DNA of 64,000 bases, taken from assembly GCF_958979055.1 (NCBI RefSeq), contig NC_084892.1, positions 3,675,501 to 3,739,500 of the forward strand. Reading direction: 5' to 3'. Shown here in pieces: positions 26,517-41,411 of this stretch (position 1 is its first letter; the number at the start of each line of letters is the position of its first letter). The stretch is from Alnus glutinosa. Lineage: Eukaryota > Streptophyta > Magnoliopsida > Fagales > Betulaceae. The notes under the pieces were generated by a model. That model had not been told where the DNA came from and did not search any database. It was given only the letters and a program-made list of their open reading frames with translations. The position numbers and the translations under genes were made by a program.

Positions 26517-26933
26517 GTGGAGCCACGGCCTTTCTTAATTTTTCAAATTTTGTTTTAATAAGTTAAATAATATATATGCTTAAAAAATTAAGTTTGATCC
26601 CTAAATTAAATTTGACCTTTATTCATATTTTGACCCTTTCAAATAAGAAATCTCCTGATCTTATCTTACTGGTATAGGATTAATATTTATTTTAGATTTT
26701 ATCGTTTGCTTACCAAGTAGGAGTCAGAGAAGGAAGAGTTGGAAGTCATATCTCTTTAGGATTGGTATTGTATAAAAAAGGAATACACGCTTTGATAAAA
26801 GTCAACATTGAATCTTATCAATTTTCGCATACTAGTTCTTTTTCTTTTCTTTTTTTTTTTTTCTTTTTCAAATTCAAAAATTCAAAGGGAGATTCCACAA
26901 AGGGGGAAAGGGTATTGAGAATTGTCTTTAAAG

Positions 26934-27297
26934 ACTAATGCTCTGTTTGTTTCGACGTAAAATAGTTTTCGTCGTAAAATGATTTCAAGGAAGTCATGTT
27001 TCTAGAAAATATTTTTCGCCGAAAGCATTTTTCGGTGTTTGACACGTACGAAAAATCACAAATATTTTTATTCAATCATATTAACATATAAAAATCAATT
27101 TTTATTCAAAACATATAAATATTAATGTAAAATAATATAAAAAAGGAATACACGCTTTAATAAAAGTCAACATTGAATCTTATCAATTTTCGCATACTAG
27201 TTCTTTTTCTTTTCTTTTTTTTTTTTCTTTTTCAAATTCAAAAATTCAAAGGGAGATTCCACAAAGGGGGAAAGGGTATTGAGAATTGTCTTTAAAG
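26934..27297. repeat. Extra direct duplication at the start of the E cluster (unit B)
   Basis: A stretch of about 364 bp (poly-T flank, CACAAAGGGGGAAAGGG, left end of element E, up to AATATTAATGTAAAATAATAT) occurs at about 26775-27138 and again at 27139-27502. Unit A has it once. Unit C has it twice (around 38561 and 38925). Confidence 0.85.
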
Positions 27298-28022
27298 ACT
27301 AATGCTCTGTTTGTTTCGACGTAAAATAGTTTTCGTCGTAAAATGATTTCAAGGAAGTCATGTTTCTAGAAAATATTTTTCGCCGAAAGCATTTTTCGGT
27401 GTTTGACACGTACGAAAAATCACAAATATTTTTATTCAATCATATTAACATATAAAAATCAATTTTTATTCAAAACATATAAATATTAATGTAAAATAAT
27501 ATAAAAATCACCGGTGACGAGATTCCGTCACTGACCGATAGGATTTTGGCCACTTTTACCGGATTCCTACTATTATAGCCAAAATCCGAGATAAAGGTCG
27601 GAATCCGGACAGTTTCGTCAGAATTTGGGTTGGCCGGATTCCGGCCAAAATTGCCGGAATCCGGCACAGGACAGTCGGACTCCGACCTACTTGCTGGAAT
27701 CCGGCCGTTCTGGCCAAATCCCGGCCAGTCGGCAGGGATCCAGCCGTTCTGGCCGAAATATTTTGGCTAGATCCGTTCGGCCGGAACTCGGCCGTTCTGG
27801 CCATCTGTTCGGCTAGTTGGCCGTTCTGGCGGGGATGTTCTGTCTAGATCCAGCCAGCCGTTCTAGCTAGATTCTGGCCAAATGGCCGGAATACGTCCAG
27901 TTTGGTCACCGGATTTTGGCGAAGATGGCCGGATTCCATCGCCGGATTCCTGCGACATTGACCGGATGTTGTCAGATTTCGGTACCGGCAAGATTTAAGT
28001 GATGGTCGACTGCTTGAATGTG
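27298..28022. mobile_element. Inverted-repeat element E, copy B2, 3'-truncated
   Basis: Equivalent to 15476-16200 of unit A, with the same truncation into spacer sequence. Confidence 0.75.
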
Positions 28023-28268
28023 ATTAATATTTATTTTAGATTTTATTATTTGCTTACCAAGTAGGAGTTAGAGAAGGAAGAGTTGGAAGTCATATCTTTT
28101 TAGGATTGGTGTCGTATAAAAAAGGAATACACACTTTAATAAAAGTCGACATTGAATCTTATCAATTCCGCATACTAGTTCTTTTTTTCTTTTTTCAAAT
28201 TCAAAAATTCAAAGGGAGAAAGGGGGATTCCACAAAGGGGGAAAGGGTATTGAGAATTGTCTTTAAAG

Positions 28269-29211
28269 ACTAATGCTCTGTTTATTTCGACGTAAAATGG
28301 TTTTCGTCGTAAAATGATTTTAAGGAAGTCATTTTTCTAGAAAATATTTTTCGCCGAAAGCATTTTTCGGTGTTTGACGCGTACGAAAAATCACAAATAT
28401 TTTTATTCAATCATATTAACATATAAAAATCAATTTTTATTCAAAACATATAAATATTAATGTAAAATAATATAAAAATCACCGGTGACGATATTCCGTC
28501 ACTGATCGACAGGATTTCGGCCACTTTTACAGGATTCCGGCTACTATAGCCAGAATCCGAGATAAAGGCCAGAATTCTGACAGTTTTGTCAGAATTTGGG
28601 TTGGCCGGATTCCTGCCAAAACTGCCAGAATCCAGCACAGAACGGCCGAACTCAAGCCCACTGGCCGGAATCCTACCAGAACCGCTGGAATCCGACCGTT
28701 CTGGCCGGAATTTTCTGGCTAGATCCGTCCAGCAGGCCGATCGAAACTCAGTTGTTCTAGTAAGATCTGTCCAGCCAGCCGGCCATTCTGGCCAAGATGT
28801 TCTGTCCAGATCTAGCCAGCTGAGATCCGGCCGTTCTGGCCAGATGGCCGAAATACGTTCAGTTTGGTCACCGAAATCTGGGCTGACCGGATTCCGACAA
28901 AAATGGTCGGATTCCGGCGACATTGATCGGATGTTGTCGGATTTTGGTACTGGCAAGATTTCGGTGATGGTCGACTGCTTGAACGTGAAGGTTGACTATG
29001 TCATTTAAAAGGGGTCAAATGCGTCTGGCGTCTTCAGAAAATGGTTTACGCTTCTAAAAAGCGTAAATCATTTTCTGAAATTTATTAAGCATTTTTGGTC
29101 AAATAGAAATAATTTTTCGGTTAACTATTATTTTTGCCCCTACCAAATACTGAAAAATGTCAAAATCATTTTCCAGAAATCATTTTACGCCGAAACAAAC
29201 TGAGCATTAGT
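28269..29211. mobile_element. Inverted-repeat element E, copy B3, complete
   Basis: Equivalent to 16447-17391; both ends present. The internal hairpin is imperfect (GGTTTACGC for GATTTACGC, centre shortened). Confidence 0.75.
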
Positions 29212-29392
29212 ATAATTTATGTTTTCCATCAGAAGTATTTACAAATTTAGTAAAAATATGTTCCAACTTTTGACAACAATGACATTATAAACAAAAATTT
29301 TTTTAACATCAACTCAAAGATATTGAAGGCAAATCCTTAGCTACAACATGAGTTTTCTGATTGTAGAAGCAACAAAAAGGTGGATCATCAGA

Positions 29393-29625
29393 TTACTCGC
29401 TCGAATTTGCAAGCCCAACCATGTTGAGCATATTGCGATCCTCCTTAAATCTTTCTAATACAGTAGTACCTTTGGTAGCCTCATGACTTCTTTGTGCTCC
29501 TATGGGAACAACCCTCCAGCATTCTATCACTTCCGGACATATTCGGCTGGTCTTGGAAAGGCAAGGACTACCAAATGTGGTACAGTTGATTGTGTGCCCC
29601 TGATCAAAGCTTGCAGAGAGAAACA
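29393..29625 (-). pseudogene. Truncated TLDc last exon (unit B)
   Basis: Same C-terminal 77-residue remnant as 17573-17805, cut at the LTR. Confidence 0.9.
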
Positions 29626-30711
29626 TGTTAGTTTTTGTGTTGGCTACATTCTGTTGGATAAAATCACTTCTATGTAATGTTGCTACTTTCACATGGATGC
29701 TGCTTTATCCAGAGTCTACTCTTAAGCTTTTTTCTTCAAGAAGATTCTGTGAAGTTTTCAAGGAAGTTTATTTTGGTTCCCTGTCAGCCGTCCGGACGAC
29801 GTGGTCTCTCGTCCGGACGCTCATCAGTCAGCAACATCTGTCCGGACGACGAGAACTTTCCGTCCGGACGCCCATCAGTGTCTAAAATCTTTGAACAGTT
29901 CAAGATTGCATCCGTCCGGACGTATTGGTAAATCGTCCGGACGCTCTTTAGAGTTCGAGAAGATCCCAGTGTTCCAGTGCATCCGTTTGGACGACGTGGT
30001 TATACCGTCCGGATGTCATTCAGTGTTTGACAAGTATTAGGGTTTCTGCCTCAAGACACAGTTATGGGAAGACGGCCGCTACAGTCCGGACGATGTCCTC
30101 CATAAGGCAAGTTGTGCACTCTAAGTTCAACCGTCCGGACGATCAAGCTTCAAATATGGAAATTACGTGCACCAGTTCAACCGTCCGGACATCAGCCTTC
30201 AGGGTTCGGACACTCCAAGCCTTATTATGCTAATTACGTACAGTTGAAGTGCAACCGTCCGGACGCTAGGGCAACACCTTCCGGACGTGGCCTTGTTATG
30301 GGAGCTTTCAGTGCTACTTTGGAAAGGCGGTTGCAGTTGACCATCCGGACGCTCGGTCAAGCCGTCCGGACACCCTCCCGTATTTTGGACATAAAATTTT
30401 ACTCAAATATCAGATTGGGACGAAATCGGCGTCGTTGGAAAGCTAACAAAATTTTCTATAAATTGAGCGTCCAGACGACCACTATACTCGCCCGGACGGA
30501 AGCCGTCCGGAAGGAAAGATTTGCTCGTCCGGACGGCCCTGGCTCCCATCCGGACGCGCGTGCCTCAGACTCCGTTTTTTACTCAATTTTGAATTTCCAA
30601 AGCCTATAAATAAGAGGCTTGAGGTATGCTTTCAACACTTAATTCGGTGGTGAATTCTTCACAGCTTAAAGAGGGTGTTTAGGGAGATATTGAAAATCTG
30701 CTAGCTCTCTA
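29626..30711 (+). mobile_element. 3'-truncated LTR fragment (unit B)
   Basis: Same fragment and same breakpoint as 17806-18891, with TG start next to AAACA, TATAAATA and the GTCCGGAC palindromes. Confidence 0.9.
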
Positions 30712-32677
30712 GTTTAGGGAGATAAAAACAGTTGTAGGTACTCAAAAGTCTCTAAACCATGGGCAAAGATTCTTTGCCGCGTTCAATTTAGAAAAGATTT
30801 TTCAAACCATTAATATATGGTGTGCCCAAGCTACCAAAGACATTTTCCCATCTGCTTAATTTTAACAGCATTTTCTCTTTTTTTTGGAAAATTTTAATAC
30901 TTCATTCCGTACTCAGGAAATTCGAGCTTTTTTCTCTAACAATATAATGTCACATATACAATTGAAAGACTTTACAATTCAAATTTTGTCCGTCACTTAT
31001 TAACTGTTGCTTTAGCTAACCTATGTGCAACAGAGTTTGCTTCTCTTCTAGTGTGACAAATTTGCCAACTTTGCATCATACTCAACACCCCAAGCGTATC
31101 TTCCACTAACTGATCATATCTACTCCAATTTCATTCTCTTCTAGTGTGGCATGCCTTTTTGTTTGGCACTTACTCATTTAGAGTAGTTACCACAAAACAT
31201 TAAAGGTCTCTCGATCTACCAATTAATTAATGCCTTGCAACCATTTGGGGCTTCACTTTATAACTCCATCATATTTAAACAAACAATATCAGTTGGATTC
31301 GGTTTGGGTCTAGTTTACCAGCTGAAAATAGACTAGTTAGAATATTGAGATATGTATCTCTTGATTCTCTAATATCCTATTATGGGATTCGTGTCTCAAT
31401 TTCAAACAATATAGTTTCAATTTAAATTGAACCCAAGCGAATTGAAATAGCTTTCAGATATTAATTTATTCAACAGTCAGCGCAAACAATTAAGCAGTAC
31501 GGGACAGCTTTCAGATTACTTTGATACATTCGGATTCTACCATAAGTCGTAGGATTACCAGATTTACTCGATCAAGCATGTTCATTTGTTTTTAAGTACA
31601 AAATATCTCTTACCAAATTTGACAGTAAAGGCAAACCCGGCCATAACTAGACTTGTAATGCTTTCACTATCGTTAAATGTCAATGTCAAAGCTCATCGCG
31701 TGAAGAATATATAAGCAGCCAAGCATGAATGCACCTTAATTTGCGCATGCAAGGACTGTGGAAGATTCCCAATATTTATAAATGTTAGTCTTTACTAGAT
31801 AACAAAAAACCATTTTGAAAAAAATAGAAACCAACATACTTTCTTCAAGAAGTTTATTCACTATAAGATGAGATTCTATTAGAAGTAATACAATATAAAT
31901 ATAATGAGAGTTAATGAAGTTTTTAATCGATTAAAATGTTAATTATATAATTAAATTATTTGTCGATGAGCTTAAGATTTTGAAAATTTAGTGATTTTAG
32001 ATGATACAAATTAGAATCGTAGTCTTGAGTTTAAACTTTCACTCTATAATTTATTTTCATTTTAATTAAAATTAATAGTGTAGTCTTTGGGAATATCCAA
32101 ATAGTGTATCTCCAAAGACTATTCACTATTAACTCAAAGACTTTTCAATCTTCCGTACGCGATTTGGAATTCAACAAAAAAACTGTTTTTTGCTAGGAAA
32201 TTGTGGAGTTGAGATGACAGGAAGCCCCACCTTTGCAGGAGATTGGCGAGGGAAATCTTCATGTAATGGGATTGCTGGGAGAATTTGGACGGAATTAGGG
32301 TTGAGGATTGAAGGTTGTGGAAAAGAAATGGGTTTAATTTTATATCTAGGGAAAATTGGTGATTGCATTGTTTGGGAGTTAATATGAAGAGATGGAGTGT
32401 GCTTTTGGTTAGAACCCTCGTTGCGACTTGAGATTAGGTGCACCATCTCCTTGTGCAATATCCATTGCCACCGCTCCACTCGTTAATGTTATTGTCCTAA
32501 TTCTCTCACCGCTCGTCGCCGTCCTCTTTGATGCCATCCTGTGCTCATGTTGCAAGAGAGGGAGAGAAAAGGAATGGGCAATTTAAAAAATGACATAAAT
32601 TTCTTACAAACTGATTATTTGTACGAAACTTCTACTAACAAGCTTTTAAAAGTGACATGTAAAAAATTTGTGTCATT

Positions 32678-32680
<3 letters not shown>
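30712..32680. other. Unit-specific block (unit B)
   Basis: Nearly identical to 18892-20860, with no recognised gene. The LINE RNase H remnant is at 30993-31120 on the minus strand. Confidence 0.6.
30993..31120 (-). mobile_element. LINE RNase H C-terminal remnant (unit B)
   Basis: Copy of 19173-19300 with the same RREANSVAHRLAK frame and stop. Confidence 0.72.

Positions 32681-32746
<66 letters not shown>
32681..32746. repeat. AT microsatellite (66 bp)
   Basis: Expanded homologue of 20861-20906. Confidence 0.95.
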
Positions 32747-32748
<2 letters not shown>

Positions 32749-33258
32749 ACTTCTGGCAGATATGGCTTCTAGCTTGTTGGTGATTTTTGGCTACGCTAGA
32801 GTGAAGTGAACGTACACTTTAAGGGACGGCCGGACTAGGGCCATTAACGTTCATATAGACAGTACTCCAAGCAAGCGTTGACTTTGACGGACATAGTGCT
32901 GTTGCCTTCGATCTGGATATTATGGTCATGAGACTCTTCACCGGTTGACATTCTCCTCGCATGAAGAAAGCCTAAATCCATGGGCTATGCTCGATCGTCT
33001 ATAAATCAAATTCTTTTTATCGAAATATTTAAGTTTCTTAAACACATAGAAGGATATAGCACGAAATTCGTTCAACTTTCTGCACGTGAAAACAATATAA
33101 AAGGAACCAATTTGAGGTGTTTATTGTATATATTGCTGTTACATGCATGCACCAACACGAAGTTTGGTTGGATGGAATACATTGCAATTGCAGACAAAGT
33201 CAAACAATTGCGAGTGTGAATTGAAACAATTACATAAATTATCAAATTATTTGAATCA

Positions 33259-33261
<3 letters not shown>

Positions 33262-33319
<58 letters not shown>
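33262..33319. repeat. AT microsatellite beside SDR stop codon (58 bp)
   Basis: Homologue of 21422-21555, shorter by 76 bp although the flanking DNA looks identical. Confidence 0.95.
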
Positions 33320-33322
<3 letters not shown>

Positions 33323-33329
33323 TGGGTTA

Positions 33330-34290
<961 letters not shown>

Positions 34291-34356
34291 CTTTAGCTTA
34301 TTGTTTGTGAGAATGTGAGAATGTTTTTCAATGTGAAGATCAGCTGGTTTGGAGGG

Positions 34357-34365
34357 CCTTTTATA
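34357..34365 (-). promoter_or_regulatory. TATA box of SDR copy C
   Basis: TATAAAAGG on the minus strand, 67 bp upstream of the ATG at 34290. Confidence 0.65.
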
Positions 34366-34686
34366 ATCAAAAAGGCTGTGTTTATTTCTACGAAACCAGC
34401 AACATTTTACAATTAATTTCCAATGGTGCATGTGCGTGGGGCTCCACTGGATGTTCTTATCCATTTCATTGTATACTAAAAGTCATTCAAACGCTTTTAA
34501 TAAAATTTAAAAAATGTTAAATTGTATAAACCGTTAAATATATTAATTTTAAATTCTAATTATAAAATAATTATTATCTATTTAAGGTGTGAATGTACTG
34601 TGATGTTTTAGTGTGATGTTAATGTTTACTGCATGCATCAAAAGTAAACAATATGAACGCGGAGTTTTCTTTTTTCATGTAAAATT

Positions 34687-34784
34687 GATTCGACGACCAT
34701 TGACTCTTTTTATGTTTTTTATTGAAAAAACCAAAAAACAAAAAAAAAAAAAACAAAAACAAAAAAGTCAATAGTCGTCGAATC
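34687..34784. repeat. Short inverted repeat upstream of SDR copy C
   Basis: Same arms and A-rich loop as 22923-23020. Confidence 0.75.
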
Positions 34785-36402
34785 TTAGCAACCAATATTT
34801 GATTCGAGTTTTTCTATTAAATTAATTAATGTTGTTATTTCAATTAAATGATAACAATTAATTATTTATTTTTATTTGTAAATGTGGAGACCGATTATAT
34901 TCCCCAGATTGCCCCCCCTCCCAAAAAGAGTAGAAACATGTTAGAGGCTCATTTTTTATTTGTGGGCGGAACGGAGATGGGTAGAAGATAATTTGTGAAT
35001 GAATTTGTATAATTTTTTCAAAGAGTATTCAGTATGAGCCGAAATAAACCAAAAGAGAAGTGGAATATCAAATCAAGTGCTGAATTTATTTATTTATTTT
35101 TCGTGAGCAAATACAAACAAAGGGAATGGTTATATATGGGGATCCTTCCCACTAATGAACATTAAGTGCTGAATTTATTTTGGCATAAAAATATCTTTTA
35201 GTATTTTGTGCCGGTGAAATCTACGAAAATATTTTTTTAAGTTAATAACTTTGTTACGAGAGAAAATGGTTTTTTTTTTGAACAAATACTAATCATAAGC
35301 TTATTAAGGAGTGGAATCTATATAGATTGGGATATAGCTTGTTTTGCAGATTGGTTCTGCTGCTATATTTGCAGGTTGTTTTGTTTGCTCTTGTGTTTGT
35401 TGTTTGTTTGTTCATTTTTGGGGAGTTTGTCCCTGATTAGGAGATTGGATTTAGTTTTAACTTTTAACCGGAGAGTTGTACAGTTGAGTTTGGTTTTATA
35501 AAAGATTTAATTCATCAAACAAAAAAAATACAAAAGATCAAAGGGAGGGGAGAGAGAAATGACTTACCCCAAGAAGTGTCTTTTTTCAAAGCTTATCTCC
35601 CCTTCTTTTTATCACCTCCCTTTTATTGAATTGCAACACCCCTCGTTAGGGGTGGAATTACCCCTAGCTTTGGGGCACTACTCCCCCCAAAATTTTTACA
35701 AGTCTCTAAAATTTTTAAAATTTTCTCTAAATTTTATGTATTTTTAATGAGTTGAACCCCAAAATTAATATCTTATCCTACAAAATATTCTTCTCTCACG
35801 TTACAGCCTCAAAACAAATTTTCCTTTTCCTTATCCTACAAAATATTCTTCTCCCACGTTTTCAAAAAAGCACCCCATTAGAATAAGCATTTTTCTACAT
35901 CATTTGTAATATGTTGGGTCTGTCAAATTGTCAATTTGATTACATAAAAGATTTGAGATTTAATTAATCACATCATTAAATTTATTTTTTGTAATTACCT
36001 TAAAAAATGAGAAATGTTTGATTTTAATTTTTTTTCATATTTTATTTTTTTGTCTATTTTCGTAATTTTGATGTGCAAATTAAGGTCAAATTTGTAAAAT
36101 TACACGTGAATTTCACATATTTAATAATAAATTTGAAAAACAAATATTCAAAAAAAAATAAAAAATAAAAATTGGAAGACACGAAAGTGGAAACACATTA
36201 CTTAAAAAATTGTGTGTGTACGAGAAAACTTTTAGCCGTTATTTTTCTTCTCCCACCAACCGACACTCCAATCCCTATCTATGACCAAACCCAGGTTCCG
36301 GCCCCTTTCTGGCTTTGACTATAATATCTCCCATATTTATTAAGTTGGAAACTAAAAGAGATAAAAACACAACGACGGAGACTCCAATCCCTTTGACATC
36401 CA

Positions 36403-36403
<1 letters not shown>

Positions 36404-36464
<61 letters not shown>
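36404..36464. repeat. TA microsatellite (61 bp)
   Basis: Longer homologue of 24641-24678. Confidence 0.95.
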
Positions 36465-36467
<3 letters not shown>

Positions 36468-38002
36468 AAAATCCCTTTGACTCTTCTTTCACATAGTTAT
36501 TTAATTAGAAAATAAATGAGAAAAAGCACAACGACAGAGACTCCAATACCTTTGACATCTTTTTGGCATATTTACTTAATTAGAAAATTAATAAGAAAAA
36601 ACATAGATTTCTTATGTCTATTATTTTATGAGTAATGCTATGTATCATATAAATATTTTACAAAATAGTTGTTATTGATTATTATTTTTTTATTTTTTTC
36701 TAACTATGACCTCTCTAATATTACTAGACCTTGATATGTTAGCTTTTTGAGATATTTATGAAATATTTGTATAGTATATAACATTACTCTTATTCTAGAC
36801 GTACAAAAGGTATGAAGGTTGAGTTGTTCTTCCTTCTCTTGTGTATCGTGGATTGGGATCCACAATTTGAGAGAACTCACATGTGATCCAGTTGTTCGGG
36901 TAAAAGGATTGGTAGTCCAAAATTTATTTGAATAAGTGGGTTCCATATGAGCTCTTTCTCATTAATTAACAATTTGGATAGCTAATTAATGTAAATCCTT
37001 ATAATGTTTATTGCATCCTGAACAAATATTAGCAATTCTTCTTTTCTTTTCTTTTTTTTTTTTTTAAAAAAAAATATTGGGCGAATTTGGAATGGAGTGA
37101 CATCCAGTTTTGTGATGATGATAAATTACAAGTCATAAGAGGTTGCTTTTCCTGAAATTAAAATGTATATGCTTGAGCTACTAAAATATTTTATTACAAT
37201 TTTCTTACAAATTTATGTGACAATTCATAAATTATAAAAATAAATGTTATGTGAGCTATCATGTGACAATCTACATCTTAATGATTGACGTAATAAGTGT
37301 TAGATGTATTGTTACATCAATTTATAAACGTAATAAGTATTATGTGAACCGTCACGTAACAGTCTAAACTTTAGTGATTGATATGATAATAGATTACCTT
37401 GTTGATCTATAAGAAACTTATGGAAAAAGCTGAGTACTCCTAGGATAGTGGCATATGAGTTCATAGTTGGAGTAATGACAAGATTTATTTTTTTTTTCCT
37501 ATTTATATACTATGTATATTTTATAAAAATTTAAGATAGAAATGAAGTATTTTATAACATAATATAATTATCAGATAAAGTATATATATATATATATATA
37601 TTGATAAAGACAATTCAAAATAGAAATGAAGTATTTTATAAAACAATATACGTATAATATTTATCCAATTCCATAAATATGTGTTAGTAAAGGTAAAATT
37701 TAGACAACAGTAACAATTATAACCTTTGTGTTTCCTCAGTTTTCCTCTGTCTAGACTCTAGAGGCATAGTGGTGAGGTAGTGAGTGGTCAATTACAAGCC
37801 CCTCTATGGCTCTATTACTGCGGGTCATACGTAATGCTTTACTCGGTTTGCATTATTGATATATCAGGAAATTAGGTCGTCTATCTGCTTTTTACTAAAG
37901 TCTAAAGTCAATTTTTTTTTTTGTTTCCTATTCAAATGTGGGGAGGGGAAAGAATTTAAAGTCAGCTTATGTAACATCTTATCCCGGAACTACGTACATA
38001 TT

Positions 38003-38302
38003 AAGGATGCGTTTGAAATTGTAATTTTGTAGACAAAAAGTATAATTTTAAACTAAATTGTAATAAATATACCATTTGAAAATTGCGTTTTAAAAAACTG
38101 TGATTTGAAAATACAGAAAACAGCTTTTTTAAATCACAGTCAAGATGATGCTTTTTTCTTTTGAAAACGTATAATTTTAAAGGCTAACCTGCAATTTTAA
38201 AGGCCAAACTGCGATTTTGCCAAATGTTTAACTGCGTTTTTAAAATTCACTTTTTTAAATCGCACATTTTAAAATCGTACTTTTTGAAATCGCAAACCCT
38301 AA
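38003..38302. mobile_element. MITE-like element, family M (unit C)
   Basis: Copy of 26217-26516. Confidence 0.6.
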
Positions 38303-38719
38303 GTGGAGCCACGGCCTTTCTTAATTTTTCAAATTTTGTTTTAATAAGTTAAATAATATATATGCTTAAAAAATTAAGTTTGATCCCTAAATTAAATTTG
38401 ACCTTTATTCATATTTTGACCCTTTCAAATAAGAAATCTCCTGATCTTATCTTACTGGTATAGGATTAATATTTATTTTAGATTTTATCGTTTGCTTACC
38501 AAGTAGGAGTCAGAGAAGGAAGAGTTGGAAGTCATATCTCTTTAGGATTGGTATTGTATAAAAAAGGAATACACGCTTTGATAAAAGTCAACATTGAATC
38601 TTATCAATTTTCGCATACTAGTTCTTTTTCTTTTCTTTTTTTTTTTTTCTTTTTCAAATTCAAAAATTCAAAGGGAGATTCCACAAAGGGGGAAAGGGTA
38701 TTGAGAATTGTCTTTAAAG

Positions 38720-39808
38720 ACTAATGCTCTGTTTGTTTCGACGTAAAATAGTTTTCGTCGTAAAATGATTTCAAGGAAGTCATGTTTCTAGAAAATATTT
38801 TTCGCCGAAAGCATTTTTCGGTGTTTGACACGTACGAAAAATCACAAATATTTTTATTCAATCATATTAACATATAAAAATCAATTTTTATTCAAAACAT
38901 ATAAATATTAATGTAAAATAATATAAAAAAGGAATACACGCTTTAATAAAAGTCAACATTGAATCTTATCAATTTTCGCATACTAGTTCTTTTTCTTTTC
39001 TTTTTTTTTTTTCTTTTTCAAATTCAAAAATTCAAAGGGAGATTCCACAAAGGGGGAAAGGGTATTGAGAATTGTCTTTAAAGACTAATGCTCTGTTTGT
39101 TTCGACGTAAAATAGTTTTCGTCGTAAAATGATTTCAAGGAAGTCATGTTTCTAGAAAATATTTTTCGCCGAAAGCATTTTTCGGTGTTTGACACGTACG
39201 AAAAATCACAAATATTTTTATTCAATCATATTAACATATAAAAATCAATTTTTATTCAAAACATATAAATATTAATGTAAAATAATATAAAAATCACCGG
39301 TGACGAGATTCCGTCACTGACCGATAGGATTTTGGCCACTTTTACCGGATTCCTACTATTATAGCCAAAATCCGAGATAAAGGTCGGAATCCGGACAGTT
39401 TCGTCAGAATTTGGGTTGGCCGGATTCCGGCCAAAATTGCCGGAATCCGGCACAGGACAGTCGGACTCCGACCTACTTGCTGGAATCCGGCCGTTCTGGC
39501 CAAATCCCGGCCAGTCGGCAGGGATCCAGCCGTTCTGGCCGAAATATTTTGGCTAGATCCGTTCGGCCGGAACTCGGCCGTTCTGGCCATCTGTTCGGCT
39601 AGTTGGCCGTTCTGGCGGGGATGTTCTGTCTAGATCCAGCCAGCCGTTCTAGCTAGATTCTGGCCAAATGGCCGGAATACGTCCAGTTTGGTCACCGGAT
39701 TTTGGCGAAGATGGCCGGATTCCATCGCCGGATTCCTGCGACATTGACCGGATGTTGTCAGATTTCGGTACCGGCAAGATTTAAGTGATGGTCGACTGCT
39801 TGAATGTG
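38720..39808. mobile_element. Inverted-repeat element E, copies C1 and C2 (both truncated)
   Basis: C1 starts at 38720 and is interrupted after about 205 bp by the direct duplication described for unit B. C2 starts at 39084 and stops at the same internal point as A1 and B2. Confidence 0.72.
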
Positions 39809-40054
39809 ATTAATATTTATTTTAGATTTTATTATTTGCTTACCAAGTAGGAGTTAGAGAAGGAAGAGTTGGAAGTCATATCTTTTTAGGATTGGTGTCG
39901 TATAAAAAAGGAATACACACTTTAATAAAAGTCGACATTGAATCTTATCAATTCCGCATACTAGTTCTTTTTTTCTTTTTTCAAATTCAAAAATTCAAAG
40001 GGAGAAAGGGGGATTCCACAAAGGGGGAAAGGGTATTGAGAATTGTCTTTAAAG

Positions 40055-40997
40055 ACTAATGCTCTGTTTATTTCGACGTAAAATGGTTTTCGTCGTAAAA
40101 TGATTTTAAGGAAGTCATTTTTCTAGAAAATATTTTTCGCCGAAAGCATTTTTCGGTGTTTGACGCGTACGAAAAATCACAAATATTTTTATTCAATCAT
40201 ATTAACATATAAAAATCAATTTTTATTCAAAACATATAAATATTAATGTAAAATAATATAAAAATCACCGGTGACGATATTCCGTCACTGATCGACAGGA
40301 TTTCGGCCACTTTTACAGGATTCCGGCTACTATAGCCAGAATCCGAGATAAAGGCCAGAATTCTGACAGTTTTGTCAGAATTTGGGTTGGCCGGATTCCT
40401 GCCAAAACTGCCAGAATCCAGCACAGAACGGCCGAACTCAAGCCCACTGGCCGGAATCCTACCAGAACCGCTGGAATCCGACCGTTCTGGCCGGAATTTT
40501 CTGGCTAGATCCGTCCAGCAGGCCGATCGAAACTCAGTTGTTCTAGTAAGATCTGTCCAGCCAGCCGGCCATTCTGGCCAAGATGTTCTGTCCAGATCTA
40601 GCCAGCTGAGATCCGGCCGTTCTGGCCAGATGGCCGAAATACGTTCAGTTTGGTCACCGAAATCTGGGCTGACCGGATTCCGACAAAAATGGTCGGATTC
40701 CGGCGACATTGATCGGATGTTGTCGGATTTTGGTACTGGCAAGATTTCGGTGATGGTCGACTGCTTGAACGTGAAGGTTGACTATGTCATTTAAAAGGGG
40801 TCAAATGCGTCTGGCGTCTTCAGAAAATGGTTTACGCTTCTAAAAAGCGTAAATCATTTTCTGAAATTTATTAAGCATTTTTGGTCAAATAGAAATAATT
40901 TTTCGGTTAACTATTATTTTTGCCCCTACCAAATACTGAAAAATGTCAAAATCATTTTCCAGAAATCATTTTACGCCGAAACAAACTGAGCATTAGT
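40055..40997. mobile_element. Inverted-repeat element E, copy C3, complete
   Basis: Copy of 28269-29211 with both ends and the imperfect internal hairpin. Confidence 0.75.
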
Positions 40998-41178
40998 ATA
41001 ATTTATGTTTTCCATCAGAAGTATTTACAAATTTAGTAAAAATATGTTCCAACTTTTGACAACAATGACATTATAAACAAAAATTTTTTTAACATCAACT
41101 CAAAGATATTGAAGGCAAATCCTTAGCTACAACATGAGTTTTCTGATTGTAGAAGCAACAAAAAGGTGGATCATCAGA

Positions 41179-41411
41179 TTACTCGCTCGAATTTGCAAGC
41201 CCAACCATGTTGAGCATATTGCGATCCTCCTTAAATCTTTCTAATACAGTAGTACCTTTGGTAGCCTCATGACTTCTTTGTGCTCCTATGGGAACAACCC
41301 TCCAGCATTCTATCACTTCCGGACATATTCGGCTGGTCTTGGAAAGGCAAGGACTACCAAATGTGGTACAGTTGATTGTGTGCCCCTGATCAAAGCTTGC
41401 AGAGAGAAACA
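41179..41411 (-). pseudogene. Truncated TLDc last exon (unit C)
   Basis: Copy of 17573-17805 and 29393-29625, cut by the LTR at AAACA/TG. Confidence 0.9.

Larger units (their letters stand above)
23605..26933. repeat. Unit B spacer block
   Basis: Non-coding homologue of the unit 0 spacer starting at the equivalent of 226. Includes a TA repeat (24641-24678), a short AT repeat near 25795 and a MITE-like copy (26217-26516). The portion equivalent to about 12290-12770 of unit A is absent here (junction near 24128). The stretch 23021-23604 between the inverted repeat and this block is also non-coding. Confidence 0.8.
35370..38719. repeat. Unit C spacer block
   Basis: Non-coding; counterpart of 23605-26933. 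Includes the TA repeat 36404-36464 and an AT repeat near 37581. Confidence 0.8.
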
